NCBI GenBank assembly: GCA_963772315.1
Contig: CAVYWJ010000004.1
Location: 1 to 64,000 of the forward strand
Direction: 5' to 3'
DNA: 64,000 bases
Origin: Haliangium sp963772315
GTDB lineage: Bacteria > Myxococcota_A > Polyangia > Haliangiales > Haliangiaceae
Position 1 is the first letter of the stretch. The number at the start of each line of letters is the position of its first letter. The position numbers and the translations under genes were made by a program. Shown piece after piece: positions 43,971 through 55,533 of this stretch. The notes beneath the pieces are model-generated. The model made no database searches, was not told where the DNA came from, and saw nothing but the letters and a program-made list of their open reading frames with translations.

Positions 43971-45026
43971 TTATGGGTTGCGGGGCTGTTGCAGCGCTTC
44001 GAGGATCCGCAACAGGATCCACTCGGATCGCTGTTGCCCGTCGGGCTGTCCGTACGCGCTGGAAGTGATCGCGATGACGGTTGCTAGCTCGGGCACGATG
44101 TAGATTTTATTGCCGCCGTTACCGGAAGCGAAGTGCACGAGCACTGAGCGGCCGCGGATTTCGTGACGCTTCGTGTACCACATGTAGCCGTAGGCATCGG
44201 CGTACGGATCGACAGCGCCAGTGGGCACGATGGACGAAAGTGACATCCGTACCCACGATGCACTCACGACCTGCTTGCCGCGATAGACCCCCTCATGGAG
44301 GAACAACTCGCCAATCTTGGCCATATCGCGCAGGCAGAGCCGTAGATTTCCCTGCCCGACGCCTTCGCCATGTGGGCCGCGCCGCCAAGAGTGGCGGGTG
44401 ATTCCTAGGGGGGCGAAGAGATGCCGTTCGGCGAACTCCGCGAGCGGCATTTGGGCCACGTGTTCCACCACTGCGCCGGCGAGGAACGCGCTCAGCGACG
44501 AATAGACGTAGCGCTCACCGGGTTGCCACTTCATGGGTATCGCGTAACTGAAGGCCAGCCAGTCGCTGCTTTCGTCCATCCGGTCCTCATTTCCCGGCGC
44601 ACGCGGGTCCTCATCATTCGAATCTAGTCCAGCGCGCATGGTGAGCAGATGACCCAGTTTGATGGCGTGTTTGTCCGGCGGTAATCCGGGCGGAAGCCGT
44701 TCGACAATGGGCTGGTCCACGCCCGCGAGTAACTCGAGATCGATGGCAATGCCGACGAGTATCGAGGTGACGCTCTTGCCGGCGGAACGTATGTCGTGGA
44801 GGCTCTCCGCGTCTTCGCCATTGAAGTATGCCTCGGCCAGGATCTGGCCGTCGCGTACGACCAGCACGCCGTTGAGATCGCGCCGCTTGTCGCCGCGAAG
44901 CTCGGCGAAGAGAGTCTCAACGGCCGGTGCGTCGATCCCCGCGACGGCCATAGCCCCGGGTTTCACACTGCAGCCGAGCGACACGAGCAATACGCTCCCA
45001 AGCGCTATGAGCCCCGAGACATACAT
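43971..45026 (-). CDS. Lipoprotein serine hydrolase (beta-lactamase family)
   Basis: A 351-aa protein from the ATG at 45026, with signal MYVSGLIALGSVLLVSLGCS and lipobox Cys. SxxK appears as SAGK in DIRSAGKSVTSILVG; the Tyr motif as YSS in GERYVYSSLSAFLAG; and a GNGG loop (VHFASGNGGNKIYIVPE) replaces the usual HxG, as in the 6-aminohexanoate-dimer-hydrolase-like branch. It is exported and lipid-anchored. It is the third serine hydrolase of this superfamily in the window, but not a close paralogue of the others. Confidence 0.82.
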   Translation of the reverse strand: MYVSGLIALGSVLLVSLGCSVKPGAMAVAGIDAPAVETLFAELRGDKRRDLNGVLVVRDGQILAEAYFNGEDAESLHDIRSAGKSVTSILVGIAIDLELLAGVDQPIVERLPPGLPPDKHAIKLGHLLTMRAGLDSNDEDPRAPGNEDRMDESSDWLAFSYAIPMKWQPGERYVYSSLSAFLAGAVVEHVAQMPLAEFAERHLFAPLGITRHSWRRGPHGEGVGQGNLRLCLRDMAKIGELFLHEGVYRGKQVVSASWVRMSLSSIVPTGAVDPYADAYGYMWYTKRHEIRGRSVLVHFASGNGGNKIYIVPELATVIAITSSAYGQPDGQQRSEWILLRILEALQQPRNP

Positions 45027-45057
45027 GGCAATCCTTCGTTCCAGCCGGGTGAGCCGA

Positions 45058-45333
45058 TCAGAGCGCCCACATGATACCCGTGGTGCCGCCTCCGTCATAC
45101 GGATCACACACGAGCTCGTCTGGATCGGAGAAAGCGGCCACGAGCTCGCGCAGGAGCTCGTGGTCCTGGTCGCAGCGTGCGGCGCGCGCATCGAGCACGC
45201 GCACCGTCTCGAGATCAATGCGGTGCAAGACGTAGCCGCGCGCGATGGAGGCAGCTTCGCCGGTCACAGCATCTATGCCCGCCAAGTCGCGCACGAGCCG
45301 CGGCGGGTAGTAGGCGGCCAGGGTCTCGGCCTC
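45058..45333 (-). pseudogene. DNA methyltransferase fragment (motif I region)
   Basis: The minus-strand frame reads AAYYPPRLVRDLAGIDAVTG, then HELLRELVAAFSDPDELVCD and PYDGGGTTGIMWAL. The DPYDGGGTTG stretch is the S-adenosylmethionine-binding motif I of N4/N6 site-specific methylases, preceded by the usual LLRxLV..FSDPxxLV context. Only about 90 codons are left, with no catalytic (D/N)PPY. It is either a remnant or a coincidence of composition; the long match favours a remnant. Confidence 0.5.
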
Positions 45334-46215
45334 TCATCGACGGGCGAGATAGAGCGTCCAGCTCGGCGGCGCGTCGGGCGGCGCGCCGTCCCGGAAGGTC
45401 AACCCGAGGAGCTGGATCAGGGGCGCTCCTGCGGTGGTGTCGGCCGCGAGCGCTGCGTGGGCCGCGCGGGCTCCGGGCCCGGCGCCGACGAGGTCGAGGA
45501 GCACGGCGTCGGACGGTGGCGCGAGGTCGCCGCGACCGAACCAGTAGAACTTCCAGCCGCCGCCCTGGCCGAAGCTCCGGCCGATCCACACCTTGGGCCA
45601 GCCGTGCGCCGCGGCGCCGTCCATGCCGAGGAGGCCACGGAAGAACTGCTGCGCGGGCGTGGTGGCAAAGACCCCGATCCGCTCGAGGATCTGCACCGCT
45701 GTCCATGCCGAGAGCACGCTGAAGTACACGGTGCGTCGGACCACCTGTCCGTCCACGGCCTCGATCCCGAGCGCGGTCGCGCGACGTGGACCACCGCAGC
45801 GCTCGGCCAGCTCGTCCATCTCCGCGGCCGGCACCCCGGACTCGCCCCACGCCGCGCGGGCCGCCGCGAAGAGGCCCTCGCCCGCGCCCGGCCGGGCGAG
45901 CTGCCACCAGCGAAAGCAGGGGCTGGCCCCGGCGCGGAACGCGAGCCCGATGCCCTCCAGGTCGTTGTGCGGCACCTGGCGCGCGAGCTCGACGCACCCG
46001 GGCCCGCCGAGCTCGCGCACGGCCTCGCCGAGCGCCGCGTTGCCCGGCTCCACCCACGAGCCGAGCCGCAGGTGGCCGCGCGGATCGTCGGTCGCGTTGA
46101 TCGACCACTCGGTCAGGATTGGCTCGAGACCGCGGAACATGGTCTCGAGGGCGGGTCGGTCGAGCTCGATCCCGAGCGCTGCGCCCAGGCGGAGGGTCAG
46201 CTCCGCGTCATGCAC
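45334..46215 (-). CDS. Hypothetical protein in the DUF4157 cluster
   Basis: A 293-aa protein starting GTG directly against the stop of the preceding gene (TAG|GTG), so it is clearly in the same operon. It reads LTLRLGAALGIELDRPALET, GHLRLGSWVEPGNAALGEAV, and two aromatic blocks, PKVWIGRSFGQGGGWKFYWF and APLIQLLGLTFRDGAPPDAP. There is no signal peptide or transmembrane segment. I do not recognise a family. Its position as third gene after a DUF4157 protein suggests an accessory or chaperone role for an injected toxin (inference). Confidence 0.7.
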   Translation of the reverse strand: MHDAELTLRLGAALGIELDRPALETMFRGLEPILTEWSINATDDPRGHLRLGSWVEPGNAALGEAVRELGGPGCVELARQVPHNDLEGIGLAFRAGASPCFRWWQLARPGAGEGLFAAARAAWGESGVPAAEMDELAERCGGPRRATALGIEAVDGQVVRRTVYFSVLSAWTAVQILERIGVFATTPAQQFFRGLLGMDGAAAHGWPKVWIGRSFGQGGGWKFYWFGRGDLAPPSDAVLLDLVGAGPGARAAHAALAADTTAGAPLIQLLGLTFRDGAPPDAPPSWTLYLARR

Positions 46216-47895
46216 CTACGGGGTTCCCCGCGCGATCTGCGTGAGCGCAAAGGCGATGGCGCGGCGCACGGCCTCGCTCTTCTCGCCGGGCTGCGCGGCC
46301 CGCAGCGCCGCGGTCGCGCGCTCGCCACCGATGGCGCCCAGGCCCGTGGCCGCGGCCGCGCGTACCGGCTCGACCGGGTCGTTCTCGAGCAGCTTTGCCA
46401 GCGGCGCGATGGCGTCGGGCGACTTGCATGCGCCCGCGGCTTCGGCCGCCTGGGCGCGCGTCGGCGCGTCGGCGTGGGTGCGCGCCGTCTCGAGCAGCAG
46501 CGCGAGCGCACGCGGGTCGGCGCACTGCGTCTTGAGCTGGCCAATCGCGGTGCGCCAGACGGTCTGGCTCGGCGACGCCAGGATCGCGCGGGCCTCGTCG
46601 ACCGGATCCTGCCGGGGGACGCCGGGCTCGGTCGTGACCGTGAGCGCGCCGAGGTCGAGCTGCGACTTCATGAGGCGGCGTGCCATGTCGCTGGTGCGCC
46701 AGTAATACACGAACAGCCGGCCCTGGAAGCCGGGCGGGGCGGCACCCTCGCCGCCGGTCACGAGATCACCACCGTCGTGGAGGAACAGGAGCGAGAGCCG
46801 GGCGGTGTCCTCCGGCGCGCTGACGCCGGCGTCCATGGCGGCCTGCATCGCGACCTTACCCTCGAGGATGGCACCGCCGCGCTGGACCGCGACCCCGCGA
46901 CGCGGCGGCGTGTAGTCGTGCGCGACCACGCCGGCGGGCGGCGCCGGACTGACCGAGAACAGCTCCATCCCCGGGACCGACACATCCGCGTACGGGCTCA
47001 CCGTGGATTCGGGCCCCGCCCATTGCTTCACCTTGTCCAGTGTCGAGGGCTGATCCACGATCTTTGCTCCTTTGGCGTCGCTGTGTCGGTTCGTCCGCTC
47101 CCCGGAGGGGGCCGGGGCGCACGCGGTGATGGCCACGCCCCAGACCATGCAGACCATGCAGACCATCACGCGCTTCATGTAGAGCTCCCCCGCGGACACT
47201 GCCTGTGCGGCCGGTGGCGCGATGAAAAGGGCGCGCCAGTCGACAGCGATGTCGTCCCACAGCTCCGGCCAGCGCCCGGCGAGCTCGTCTGCGCCCGCGG
47301 CCAGGGCATCGTAGTTGGCGCGCTCCAGGGACATCCGGTCGATCACCGGCGGCGAGCCGGGCCGCGCGAGCTCGAAGACCAGCGTGTCCGGAGACACCTC
47401 GGTCAGGTGGCAGGCGAGACGCGCGTCCGGGAACACGCCGCGCTCGCGCAGGAGCTCGAGCTTGAGCACCTCCAGCACGCGATCGTCGAGCCCGGCCTCG
47501 AAGGCGATGAGCTTCTCGCGCAGGGAGGCGAGCCCGAACACGAGGCGCTTGAGCATCCGCAGCGCGATCTCATCGCTCACCAGGGCAGGGCTGCGCTCGA
47601 TCATCGTCGCCCGGAAGCTCGACTCCGCGAACTCACGCCACTCGGCCAGGAAGGGCAGCTCGACCGTGGGTACGACGGTGAACCAGTGGTACCGGTCGAA
47701 GTCGGTGTAGGCGAGGAGCTTCTCGATCGTGGTCCACGCCTCGCAGGCAGGGCAGCGAAAGCGGTGAAAGCGGCCGGCGAGGATGTCCTCGCGTACATCG
47801 GGTCGCGTCGAGATGTGCAGACTCTCGGCGACGTCGGCGTCGTGGACATGGGTGCAGGCCGAGCAGGCGACCCTGGCATGGACGAAGGTGCTCAT
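46216..47895 (-). CDS. CpXC zinc-finger protein running into a HEAT-repeat lipoprotein
   Basis: The open frame is 559 codons. The first 239 form a CpXC-domain protein: VACSACTHVHDAD and FRCPACEAWTTIE Cys pairs, then a beta-rich domain. At codon 240 an ATG (47178), with GGGAG 7 nt upstream, begins a lipoprotein signal (MKRVMVCMVCMVWGVAITAC), followed by an extracellular domain and HEAT repeats (ALLLETARTHADAPTRAQAA, PVEPVRAAAATGLGAIGGER). An internal lipobox in one polypeptide makes no sense; a one-base indel upstream would create TGA at ATGA and give two coupled genes, as seen elsewhere here. It lies 2 bp after the DUF4157 gene. Confidence 0.7.
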   Translation of the reverse strand: MSTFVHARVACSACTHVHDADVAESLHISTRPDVREDILAGRFHRFRCPACEAWTTIEKLLAYTDFDRYHWFTVVPTVELPFLAEWREFAESSFRATMIERSPALVSDEIALRMLKRLVFGLASLREKLIAFEAGLDDRVLEVLKLELLRERGVFPDARLACHLTEVSPDTLVFELARPGSPPVIDRMSLERANYDALAAGADELAGRWPELWDDIAVDWRALFIAPPAAQAVSAGELYMKRVMVCMVCMVWGVAITACAPAPSGERTNRHSDAKGAKIVDQPSTLDKVKQWAGPESTVSPYADVSVPGMELFSVSPAPPAGVVAHDYTPPRRGVAVQRGGAILEGKVAMQAAMDAGVSAPEDTARLSLLFLHDGGDLVTGGEGAAPPGFQGRLFVYYWRTSDMARRLMKSQLDLGALTVTTEPGVPRQDPVDEARAILASPSQTVWRTAIGQLKTQCADPRALALLLETARTHADAPTRAQAAEAAGACKSPDAIAPLAKLLENDPVEPVRAAAATGLGAIGGERATAALRAAQPGEKSEAVRRAIAFALTQIARGTP

Positions 47896-47897
47896 CG

Positions 47898-50768
47898 TCA
47901 GGTCCCCGGCGCGTTTCGGGTGGTGCCGTCCTGCATCTCCTGCGGCGAGTGGCCGCGGTCGACGATGGTAGACATCATCTCCGCCGCCCGCTGGTCACGT
48001 GAGCGCAGGATGCCACCGACGGCCGCATTCGGGCCGTTCTCCTGCTCGGCGTAGTAGACCTGATAGACCTCTGCGAACCACTCGCCCGGGGCGCGCCACT
48101 GGTACTGGGTGACGCCGCGGGCGGCGCGGATCGCCTCCTTGAACGAGTAGAGCGAGCCCGGGTCGCTGGGATATGCCTTCGAGAAGTTGCGACCGCCCTG
48201 GGCCTTCCAGTTGCCGGGGTTGTACCAGGGGCCGTTGCCGTTGCCCGTGAAGCGGTTGCTCTGGTAGAGGGCCGAGATCGGACCGGCGTCCGGTGGTGGC
48301 ACGGTGGCGGTCGGCTTGAGCGCCACCAGGGCGGCCTGGAACGCCTGGTTGTTCGTCACCGCGTTGATCATCGCCTGCCGGTACACGCCGACGTCGGCCG
48401 CCGGATAGCCGTGTCGCGGGCTCGCCGTGGTTCCCAGCCCGCCGCCCGCGGCGATGATCGCGTTGACGAACTCCGCGGCGCTCGCGTACGTGGTCCAGCC
48501 GCCGGCAGAGTCCTGGGCGCCCCAGGTGGCCATGATCCCGAGCTGCCGGTCCACGGCGTGGCCAATCTCGTGCCGCAGCGTCGAGTTGAAGACGTTGACG
48601 TTGACCGCCGCCGTGCCGGCGCCCCGCCCGCCGGCCGAGTAGACGCCCGGGCCATAGGCCCCGTCGGTGCGGGTGTCGCCGAGAGCGTTCTGCCCGCCCA
48701 TCACCACGTCGCCCGACTTGAAGTTCGGGTCGTTGATCAGGTGGCCGTAGTAGGCGCTCCCCGATCCTGCGGTGGAGGCGAGCGCGTTGATGAGCCGGCG
48801 GTTGCCCTCGACGTTGGCCGGGGGCAGCCGCTCGAGGACCGGCCACATCTGCTGGAGCGCCGGGATGGTCCACTGCACCAGGGTGGCGCCATGGGTATAG
48901 CTGCCGCTGCCGCCGGCGGTGACGTCGAAGCGCTTCTCGAACATGAGCTGCGCCGGGGCCAGCACGGCGGTCTCGAGCATGAACCACTGGCGCAGGTTCG
49001 CCATGGTGCGCTCGCCCATGCGGTAGCCCGGCTGGAGGCCGTTGACGACGTCGGACACCTTGTTCGCGGTCTTGACCAGGTTGTAGTTGGCGGCGACGTT
49101 GGCCCCGTCGGCGCAGCAAAGGCCCAGGAAGCCCGCCGGGCCCATGGTGGTGAGCATGGCCTGGAGCTGCACCGGGTCGGTGAGCTGGTTGTTGACGTTG
49201 GCCTCGGTGACCGTGGCGTCCGCCGCGGTCGGGACCTGCTGGGTCGCACCGCGCGCCGCCGCGATGACCCCGGCCGGGCAGAGAGCCTGGACCACGGCCC
49301 ACAGCGGGGCGCGGTTGGTCACGAGGTCGTCGACCTCGGCTCGCGGGGCCTCGCCAAAGAGCTGCCCCCACTCGGTGCTGTCGAGGAGCGGGAGGAGCGC
49401 GGCCTGGTTGAGCCAGGCGCAGGTGTCGGCGATCGTCGTGCCCAGGTAGCGCAGCGTCCGGAACGCCTCGTGTGCATCACCGCAGCGCGTGACGATCGCG
49501 GTCATCTTGGCGTTGTCGGCGCGCACGTTGGTACGCTGGGTCGCGTTGAGGTTCGAAGCGGCGTTGCGGATGTGCACCGCCGCGCCATTCCACATCCCGT
49601 TCTTCACGCCCTCGAGGAGATCCCAGGGTGTGATCAGCTCGGGCGGGCAGTTGGTGAGGACCGCGCGGTAGCCGTCGGGATAGGCGCGCAGCGCGGTCCA
49701 GTCCTCGGGGCTGTTGTAGACCGCGATCCAGCGCCACTGCGGGAGCGACATGCTCCCGATCTGCCCGCCGATGATCAGCCAGTAGACCTTCCAGCGCAGA
49801 TCGAGGGCCGCGCGCGGGAGCAGCGCGTACACCTGCGTCATCTGGAAGGCGTCGAGCGCGCGCACCACCTTGCGCATGGTGGCGTGGTCGTCGCGGACGA
49901 TCCGCTGCTGCTCGGCGGGGGCCAGCGCCTCGAAGCGCCGGACCACCTCCGCGCCGTTGACGCTGCCGAGCCAGTTGCCGCCGAGCGTCTCGTTGAGATC
50001 GCCCATGGCGTCGCGGTGGACGCGCGCGGGACCGGCGCCGAGAGCAGGCGCGGTGCCACCGGCGACCACGGCCTCGGCAGCGCGATCGGCTGCCTGCTCG
50101 GCGGGATCGCCGGGGCTGGAGACGCTCCAGCCGCTCCCCGTGCCCTTGGCGGCCGGGGCGGTGCCCGCCTGCAGGGTGTGCGCGAGCTCGTGCGCGAGCA
50201 GCGTCTTGCCCGACTGGGTGTCCGCGGCATACTGCCCGGCGCCGAAGTACACGTCGCTCCCGGTCGTGAACGCCCGCGCATTGAGCGCGCTCGCGGCCGA
50301 GCCCGCGGCGGCGTCGGTGTGGACGCGGACATCGCTCAGGTCGGCGCCGAAGCCGCGCTCCATGTCCCCCTGGACCGCGGGATCGAGGGCGCGCCCGGCG
50401 CTCTTCTGCCCGGCCTCCTCCACCACCGTGCCGGCCATCTCGCCGTCCACCGTCCCCGCCTGGGCCGCCTCGCGGTAGATCGTTCCGCCCGCCGCGGACG
50501 AGGCGTTGTTGCCCCGCTCCGCCAGCGCGGTGACCCCGCGATGGGACGCATCCATCCACGGATCCGCCGTGAAATCCCCGCTCGACCGCGCCGGCGGCGC
50601 GTCGGCGCCCGAGGTCGGCGCCGCGGCCTTGCGCTGAACCACCCCACCGCCCGACGACAGCTTGCTCGTGCGCGTCACCTTGCCCGGCGCCGGACGCGTC
50701 GAGGGTTGCGGCTCACGACTGCCGTCTACCTGTTCGGGGCTGCCACTCTGCCGATCGTCTTTATCCAT
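47898..50768 (-). CDS. DUF4157 (eCIS core-domain) protein with second metalloprotease motif
   Basis: A 956-aa protein, no signal peptide. Residues about 128-200 are the DUF4157/eCIS core: MERGFGADLSDVRVHTDAAA, DVYFGAGQYAADTQSGKTLL and HELAHTLQ with the HExxH motif at about 191. The N-terminal 120 residues are disordered (Ser/Gly/Pro-rich). A large helical middle follows. Near residue 731 is a second HExxH, TLRHEIGHAVDRQLG, with a possible downstream Glu in GEWFAEVYQVYYAEQ (about 895-905), resembling zinc-toxin peptidases. DUF4157 proteins are associated with extracellular contractile injection systems as loaded effectors or processing proteases. No eCIS structural genes are in the window. Confidence 0.85.
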   Translation of the reverse strand: MDKDDRQSGSPEQVDGSREPQPSTRPAPGKVTRTSKLSSGGGVVQRKAAAPTSGADAPPARSSGDFTADPWMDASHRGVTALAERGNNASSAAGGTIYREAAQAGTVDGEMAGTVVEEAGQKSAGRALDPAVQGDMERGFGADLSDVRVHTDAAAGSAASALNARAFTTGSDVYFGAGQYAADTQSGKTLLAHELAHTLQAGTAPAAKGTGSGWSVSSPGDPAEQAADRAAEAVVAGGTAPALGAGPARVHRDAMGDLNETLGGNWLGSVNGAEVVRRFEALAPAEQQRIVRDDHATMRKVVRALDAFQMTQVYALLPRAALDLRWKVYWLIIGGQIGSMSLPQWRWIAVYNSPEDWTALRAYPDGYRAVLTNCPPELITPWDLLEGVKNGMWNGAAVHIRNAASNLNATQRTNVRADNAKMTAIVTRCGDAHEAFRTLRYLGTTIADTCAWLNQAALLPLLDSTEWGQLFGEAPRAEVDDLVTNRAPLWAVVQALCPAGVIAAARGATQQVPTAADATVTEANVNNQLTDPVQLQAMLTTMGPAGFLGLCCADGANVAANYNLVKTANKVSDVVNGLQPGYRMGERTMANLRQWFMLETAVLAPAQLMFEKRFDVTAGGSGSYTHGATLVQWTIPALQQMWPVLERLPPANVEGNRRLINALASTAGSGSAYYGHLINDPNFKSGDVVMGGQNALGDTRTDGAYGPGVYSAGGRGAGTAAVNVNVFNSTLRHEIGHAVDRQLGIMATWGAQDSAGGWTTYASAAEFVNAIIAAGGGLGTTASPRHGYPAADVGVYRQAMINAVTNNQAFQAALVALKPTATVPPPDAGPISALYQSNRFTGNGNGPWYNPGNWKAQGGRNFSKAYPSDPGSLYSFKEAIRAARGVTQYQWRAPGEWFAEVYQVYYAEQENGPNAAVGGILRSRDQRAAEMMSTIVDRGHSPQEMQDGTTRNAPGT

Positions 50769-50994
50769 GCCAAACGCCTCTCGAGCAAGAACTGGTAGCG
50801 GGCATGCTGCAGCACACGTATTACGCCGCGCCGCGGTGACCTTCAGGGCCAGTCACGCTTGGAACGCTATTCTTCACCTCTCGCGGTTGGCAGTCAAGCA
50901 TGCGCCTGTTTGTACACGCAGGATCCGCCCGCCGCGTCCGGACACTCGATCGGGCCAGTCCGGCGGCCTTTCGGACAGGACGCCGCGGATCCGC

Positions 50995-52208
50995 TCAGCG
51001 GTCGGGGCCGTGGCGCAGGGTCTCGAGGAGCATGTCGACCAGGTGTCCGCGATGCACCGCGATGTAGCAGAGGGCGAGCACGGCCAGGGAGACGGCGGCG
51101 GTGTGGACCAGGACGCGGAGACGGCGGCGGCCAGCGCTCGGCGCGCGCTCCAGGGCCGCGCCGCTCAGCCAGACCAGGGCGAGGCCGCCGCCGGACATGA
51201 TGGCCACGGCCGGGGCGATGGCCTCGTGGCCGGTGAACGAGACGGCGAGGAGCAGGGCCGCGATCGGGAACATGAAGAGGGCCTCGGTGGACGGACGGGC
51301 CAGGGCGCCGAGGCTGGCGCGGGCGCTGCCGGCCGCGAGGCGTAGAGCGGCGAGCAGGCCGAGGAACACCAGGGCGACGAGGGCGTGGCAGGCGATGAAG
51401 ATGCGGGCGCGCCAGCGGTCGCGGGCGAGGGCGTCGAGGGCGTCGTCGCGGCTGCGCAGCTGGGCAGGCACGGTGATGGGCATGCTGTGGTAGTAGCGGA
51501 GCGCCTGGTCGAAGCGATCCTGGCGCGCGGCCATGTCGCCGGCGCCGCGCCAGGCATGGGCGTTCTCCTCGCTGGCGGGCCAGTCCTTGGCGGCCTGGAG
51601 GTAGCGGTCCAGGGCGTCCTGGGTGCGGCCGGCACGGCGGTGGATCTCGGCCAGCCAGAGGAGCGCGCGCGGGGCGCCGGACCAGGTCGGGTACTCGGCC
51701 AGGAGGGCCTCGACCGCGGCGATGGACGCTGCCTCGGGACGCGCGGAGAAGCCCTGCAGGATCTCGGTGAAGCGGGCCAGGGCCGCGTCGCTCTTGCCGC
51801 CCGGGTCGAGCTGGCGCTCGATGTCAGCGGCGCGGCGCGAGGCAGCCAGGGCGGTGCGGCTGTGGGGGTGGCGCTCGACCAGCTGGCGGTAGAGGGCCAG
51901 GGCCCGGCCAGGCTGGGCCAGGCGCTCGGCGTGGAGCTTGGCCGCGGAGAACAGAGCCTCGGCCGCGAGGGGATGATCGGGGTGGGCTTCGGCCACGTGG
52001 ACGAACATCTCCGCGGCGCGGGCGTGATCGGCCTCGGACATGGCCCGGGCGGCGCGGTCGAAGAGGGCCTCGGGAGCGGCGCCGGGCGTTGCGCCGGGCG
52101 TTGCTTCGGGCGCGGCGTCCGGGGCGGGCTGGGCCGTGGCCGGGCGCGCGGGCAGGGCGAGCGCGAGCAGGGCCCCGGCGAGCAGGGCGTGAGACAGGAT
52201 CCGGAGGC

Positions 52209-52212
<4 letters not shown>
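50995..52212 (-). CDS. TPR-repeat membrane protein, end of the astA operon
   Basis: A 405-aa protein starting GTG at 52212, overlapping the regulator stop by 4 bp (GTGA). A signal peptide (ILSHALLAGALLALALPA) and an Ala/Pro-rich linker precede TPR units (AAEMFVHVAEAHPDHPLAAE, ALALYRQLVERHPHSRTALA, ALDRYLQAAKDWPASEENAH). At least four transmembrane helices follow in the last 130 residues (IFIACHALVALVFLGLLAAL, LFMFPIAALLLAVSF, IAPAVAIMSGGGLALVWLSG, VHTAAVSLAVLALCYIAV). It is probably inner-membrane with a periplasmic TPR domain. The function is unknown. Confidence 0.8.
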
Positions 52213-53677
<1,465 letters not shown>

Positions 53678-53681
<4 letters not shown>

Positions 53682-54797
53682 TGGCGATCTGGATCCTCGT
53701 CGTCGCTGTCGCGGCCGCCGCTGGAGCCGTTGCCCTTGGTCGGGTTCGGGTCCGGACTCGAGCCCGGGCCGTCCACGACGTCGGCGTCTTCGGGGGCGCG
53801 AGCGGCATCGTCGTGGCTGTCATTGTCCTCGTCATTGTCTTCGGCGTCTTCGTCCGTTGCGCGGCGGCCGCGCAGCACCAGGTAGGCGCCGCCGACGAGC
53901 AGCGCGCCGCCGATGAGGTACAGCCAGTTGGGCGAGCGCTTCTCGGGCGCGGCCGGCTGCATGGCCAGGATGCCCGGGCTGCCCGGGGCCGGGGCGCGCA
54001 GGGACGGAGCCGGCGGCAAGTCGGACGAGCGCCTGGCCGTGCCCTGGGACGGCTGTCCGGGGGCGATGGTCAGGTCGGTGGTCAGCTCGGAGGGAGCGCC
54101 GGTGCTGGCGCCGGTGCTGGCGGGTGTAGCGGCGCCGGCCGGAGGCAGGGCGGCGAGCGGGGCGCGCTGGTCTGCGGGCAGGGTCAGGGCCAGGGACGCG
54201 AGCACGGCCTCGCAGGCGGCGCGGGGCGGGGCGGCCTGCCCGACGTTGACGCCGTCCCCGGCAGCGATGATCTCGCCGATGATGCAGTCGGCGCGGACGA
54301 TGGCGGGCTGCCCGGTGGCGGTGACGTACACCAGGGCGCGCGACAGGGTGGTGGTGCCGTTGGCGAGGTGCTGCCAGACCAGGTGGGCCTCGGCCGTGCC
54401 GCCTTCGACGCTGTCGCGCCACGACAGGATCTTGGTGTCGCCGTCGTTCAGGGCCGCGTCCGTGGGCGTGGCGTGCATGTGATCGAGCAGGGCGCGGGCC
54501 GCGGCGGGCGCATCCTTGGCCGGGGCCGTGGCGCCGAGCCAGGTGACGACCAGGGCCGCGTCCGGTCCGCGCCAGTTCCGGGCCTGGGCCGTGAAGGCGA
54601 GGCCGGGGACGGGCGGGGTGGAGGCGAGCCTCTGCGGTCAGGATCTCGCCGAGACGCTGGGACTGATCGGGCAGGAGATTCCAGCCGGCGGGCACGTCGA
54701 TGCGGTACGGGTCGCCCGGGGCGGCGGCCGCGGGCGCGACCAGAGCTGCCATCGCGCAGCACGCGGATAGCAGGACAGAAGCGAATCGGTGACTCAT
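53678..54797 (-). CDS. Secreted/membrane-anchored hypothetical protein, apparent frameshift
   Basis: The ATG at 54797 (ATGA overlap with the upstream gene) opens a signal peptide MSHRFASVLLSACCAMAALV then PYRIDVPAGWNLLPDQSQRL. Near 54633 the word GCAGAGGCTCGCCTCC has one base too many; GCAGAGCTCGCC would keep the frame to LASTPPVPGLAFTAQARNWR and on to the end. The later part has a Pro/Ala-rich linker, a transmembrane helix (NWLYLIGGALLVGGAYLVLR) and an Asp-rich cytoplasmic tail (about 60 residues). About 372 aa in total. The four-gene overlap chain around it argues that it is functional and the shift is an error. Confidence 0.65.
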
Positions 54798-55533
54798 GGG
54801 GATGTCTCCGGAAGGGTGACCGGCCGGGGCGCCGGAATGGTGGAGAGCGCGGCTTCGAGGGCCGGCAGCATGCGCTGGCACAGGCGCGCGGCGCGTGCGG
54901 GCTCGCGGGCATTGAAGAAGCAGGCAACGGCCATGGTATCGGCCGGCGGTTTCAGGCCGCGGCTCAGCACCCGCACCTCGCCTTGCAGGGCCTCGCTGGT
55001 GAAGGCAAAGGTCGAGCGGGCACCGGCCTGGACGACGGTCGTGCCGGCGGTCGTGTCCGCCCGGACGACGGTTGTGCCGGCGGTCGTGCCGGCGGCGGGC
55101 GCGGGGACGGTGGCGGTGATCCAGTCGCGGACGTTCAGCGCTGGCCACGCCGCGTCCTGGCCGGGCTGGGACAGGGCCTCGCGCAGGGCGTCGTGCATGG
55201 CCACGCTGCCGCTGCCCAGGCGCAGGGCGAGCACGAAGCAGCCCATGCTGGGATCGCCGTGGAGCGCGGCGTCGATTGCGGTCCTGGCATCGGCGGCGCT
55301 GCCGGCCAGGGCTGCGCGCGCGTCCCGGGCGAGCGCGGGCAAGGGCTGCCAGGTGGGGCCGCCCTGGGCAGTGATCACGGGCGTGATCACTGCGTCGATC
55401 GTGACGTCGGGCGTCGCGTCGATTGTCGCCTCGGGCGTCGCCTCGTGGCTCGACTGGCCGAGCGCGCGGGCGCCGGCAGCCGTGATCGCTGCGCCGGCCA
55501 GCGCGAGGGCGAGCATGCGCTGCGCCGGGCGCC

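Noticed and set aside
44659..48054. A 1131-codon plus-strand open frame
   Set aside because: It crosses four well-supported minus-strand genes and contains no recognisable domain; it is a composition artefact.
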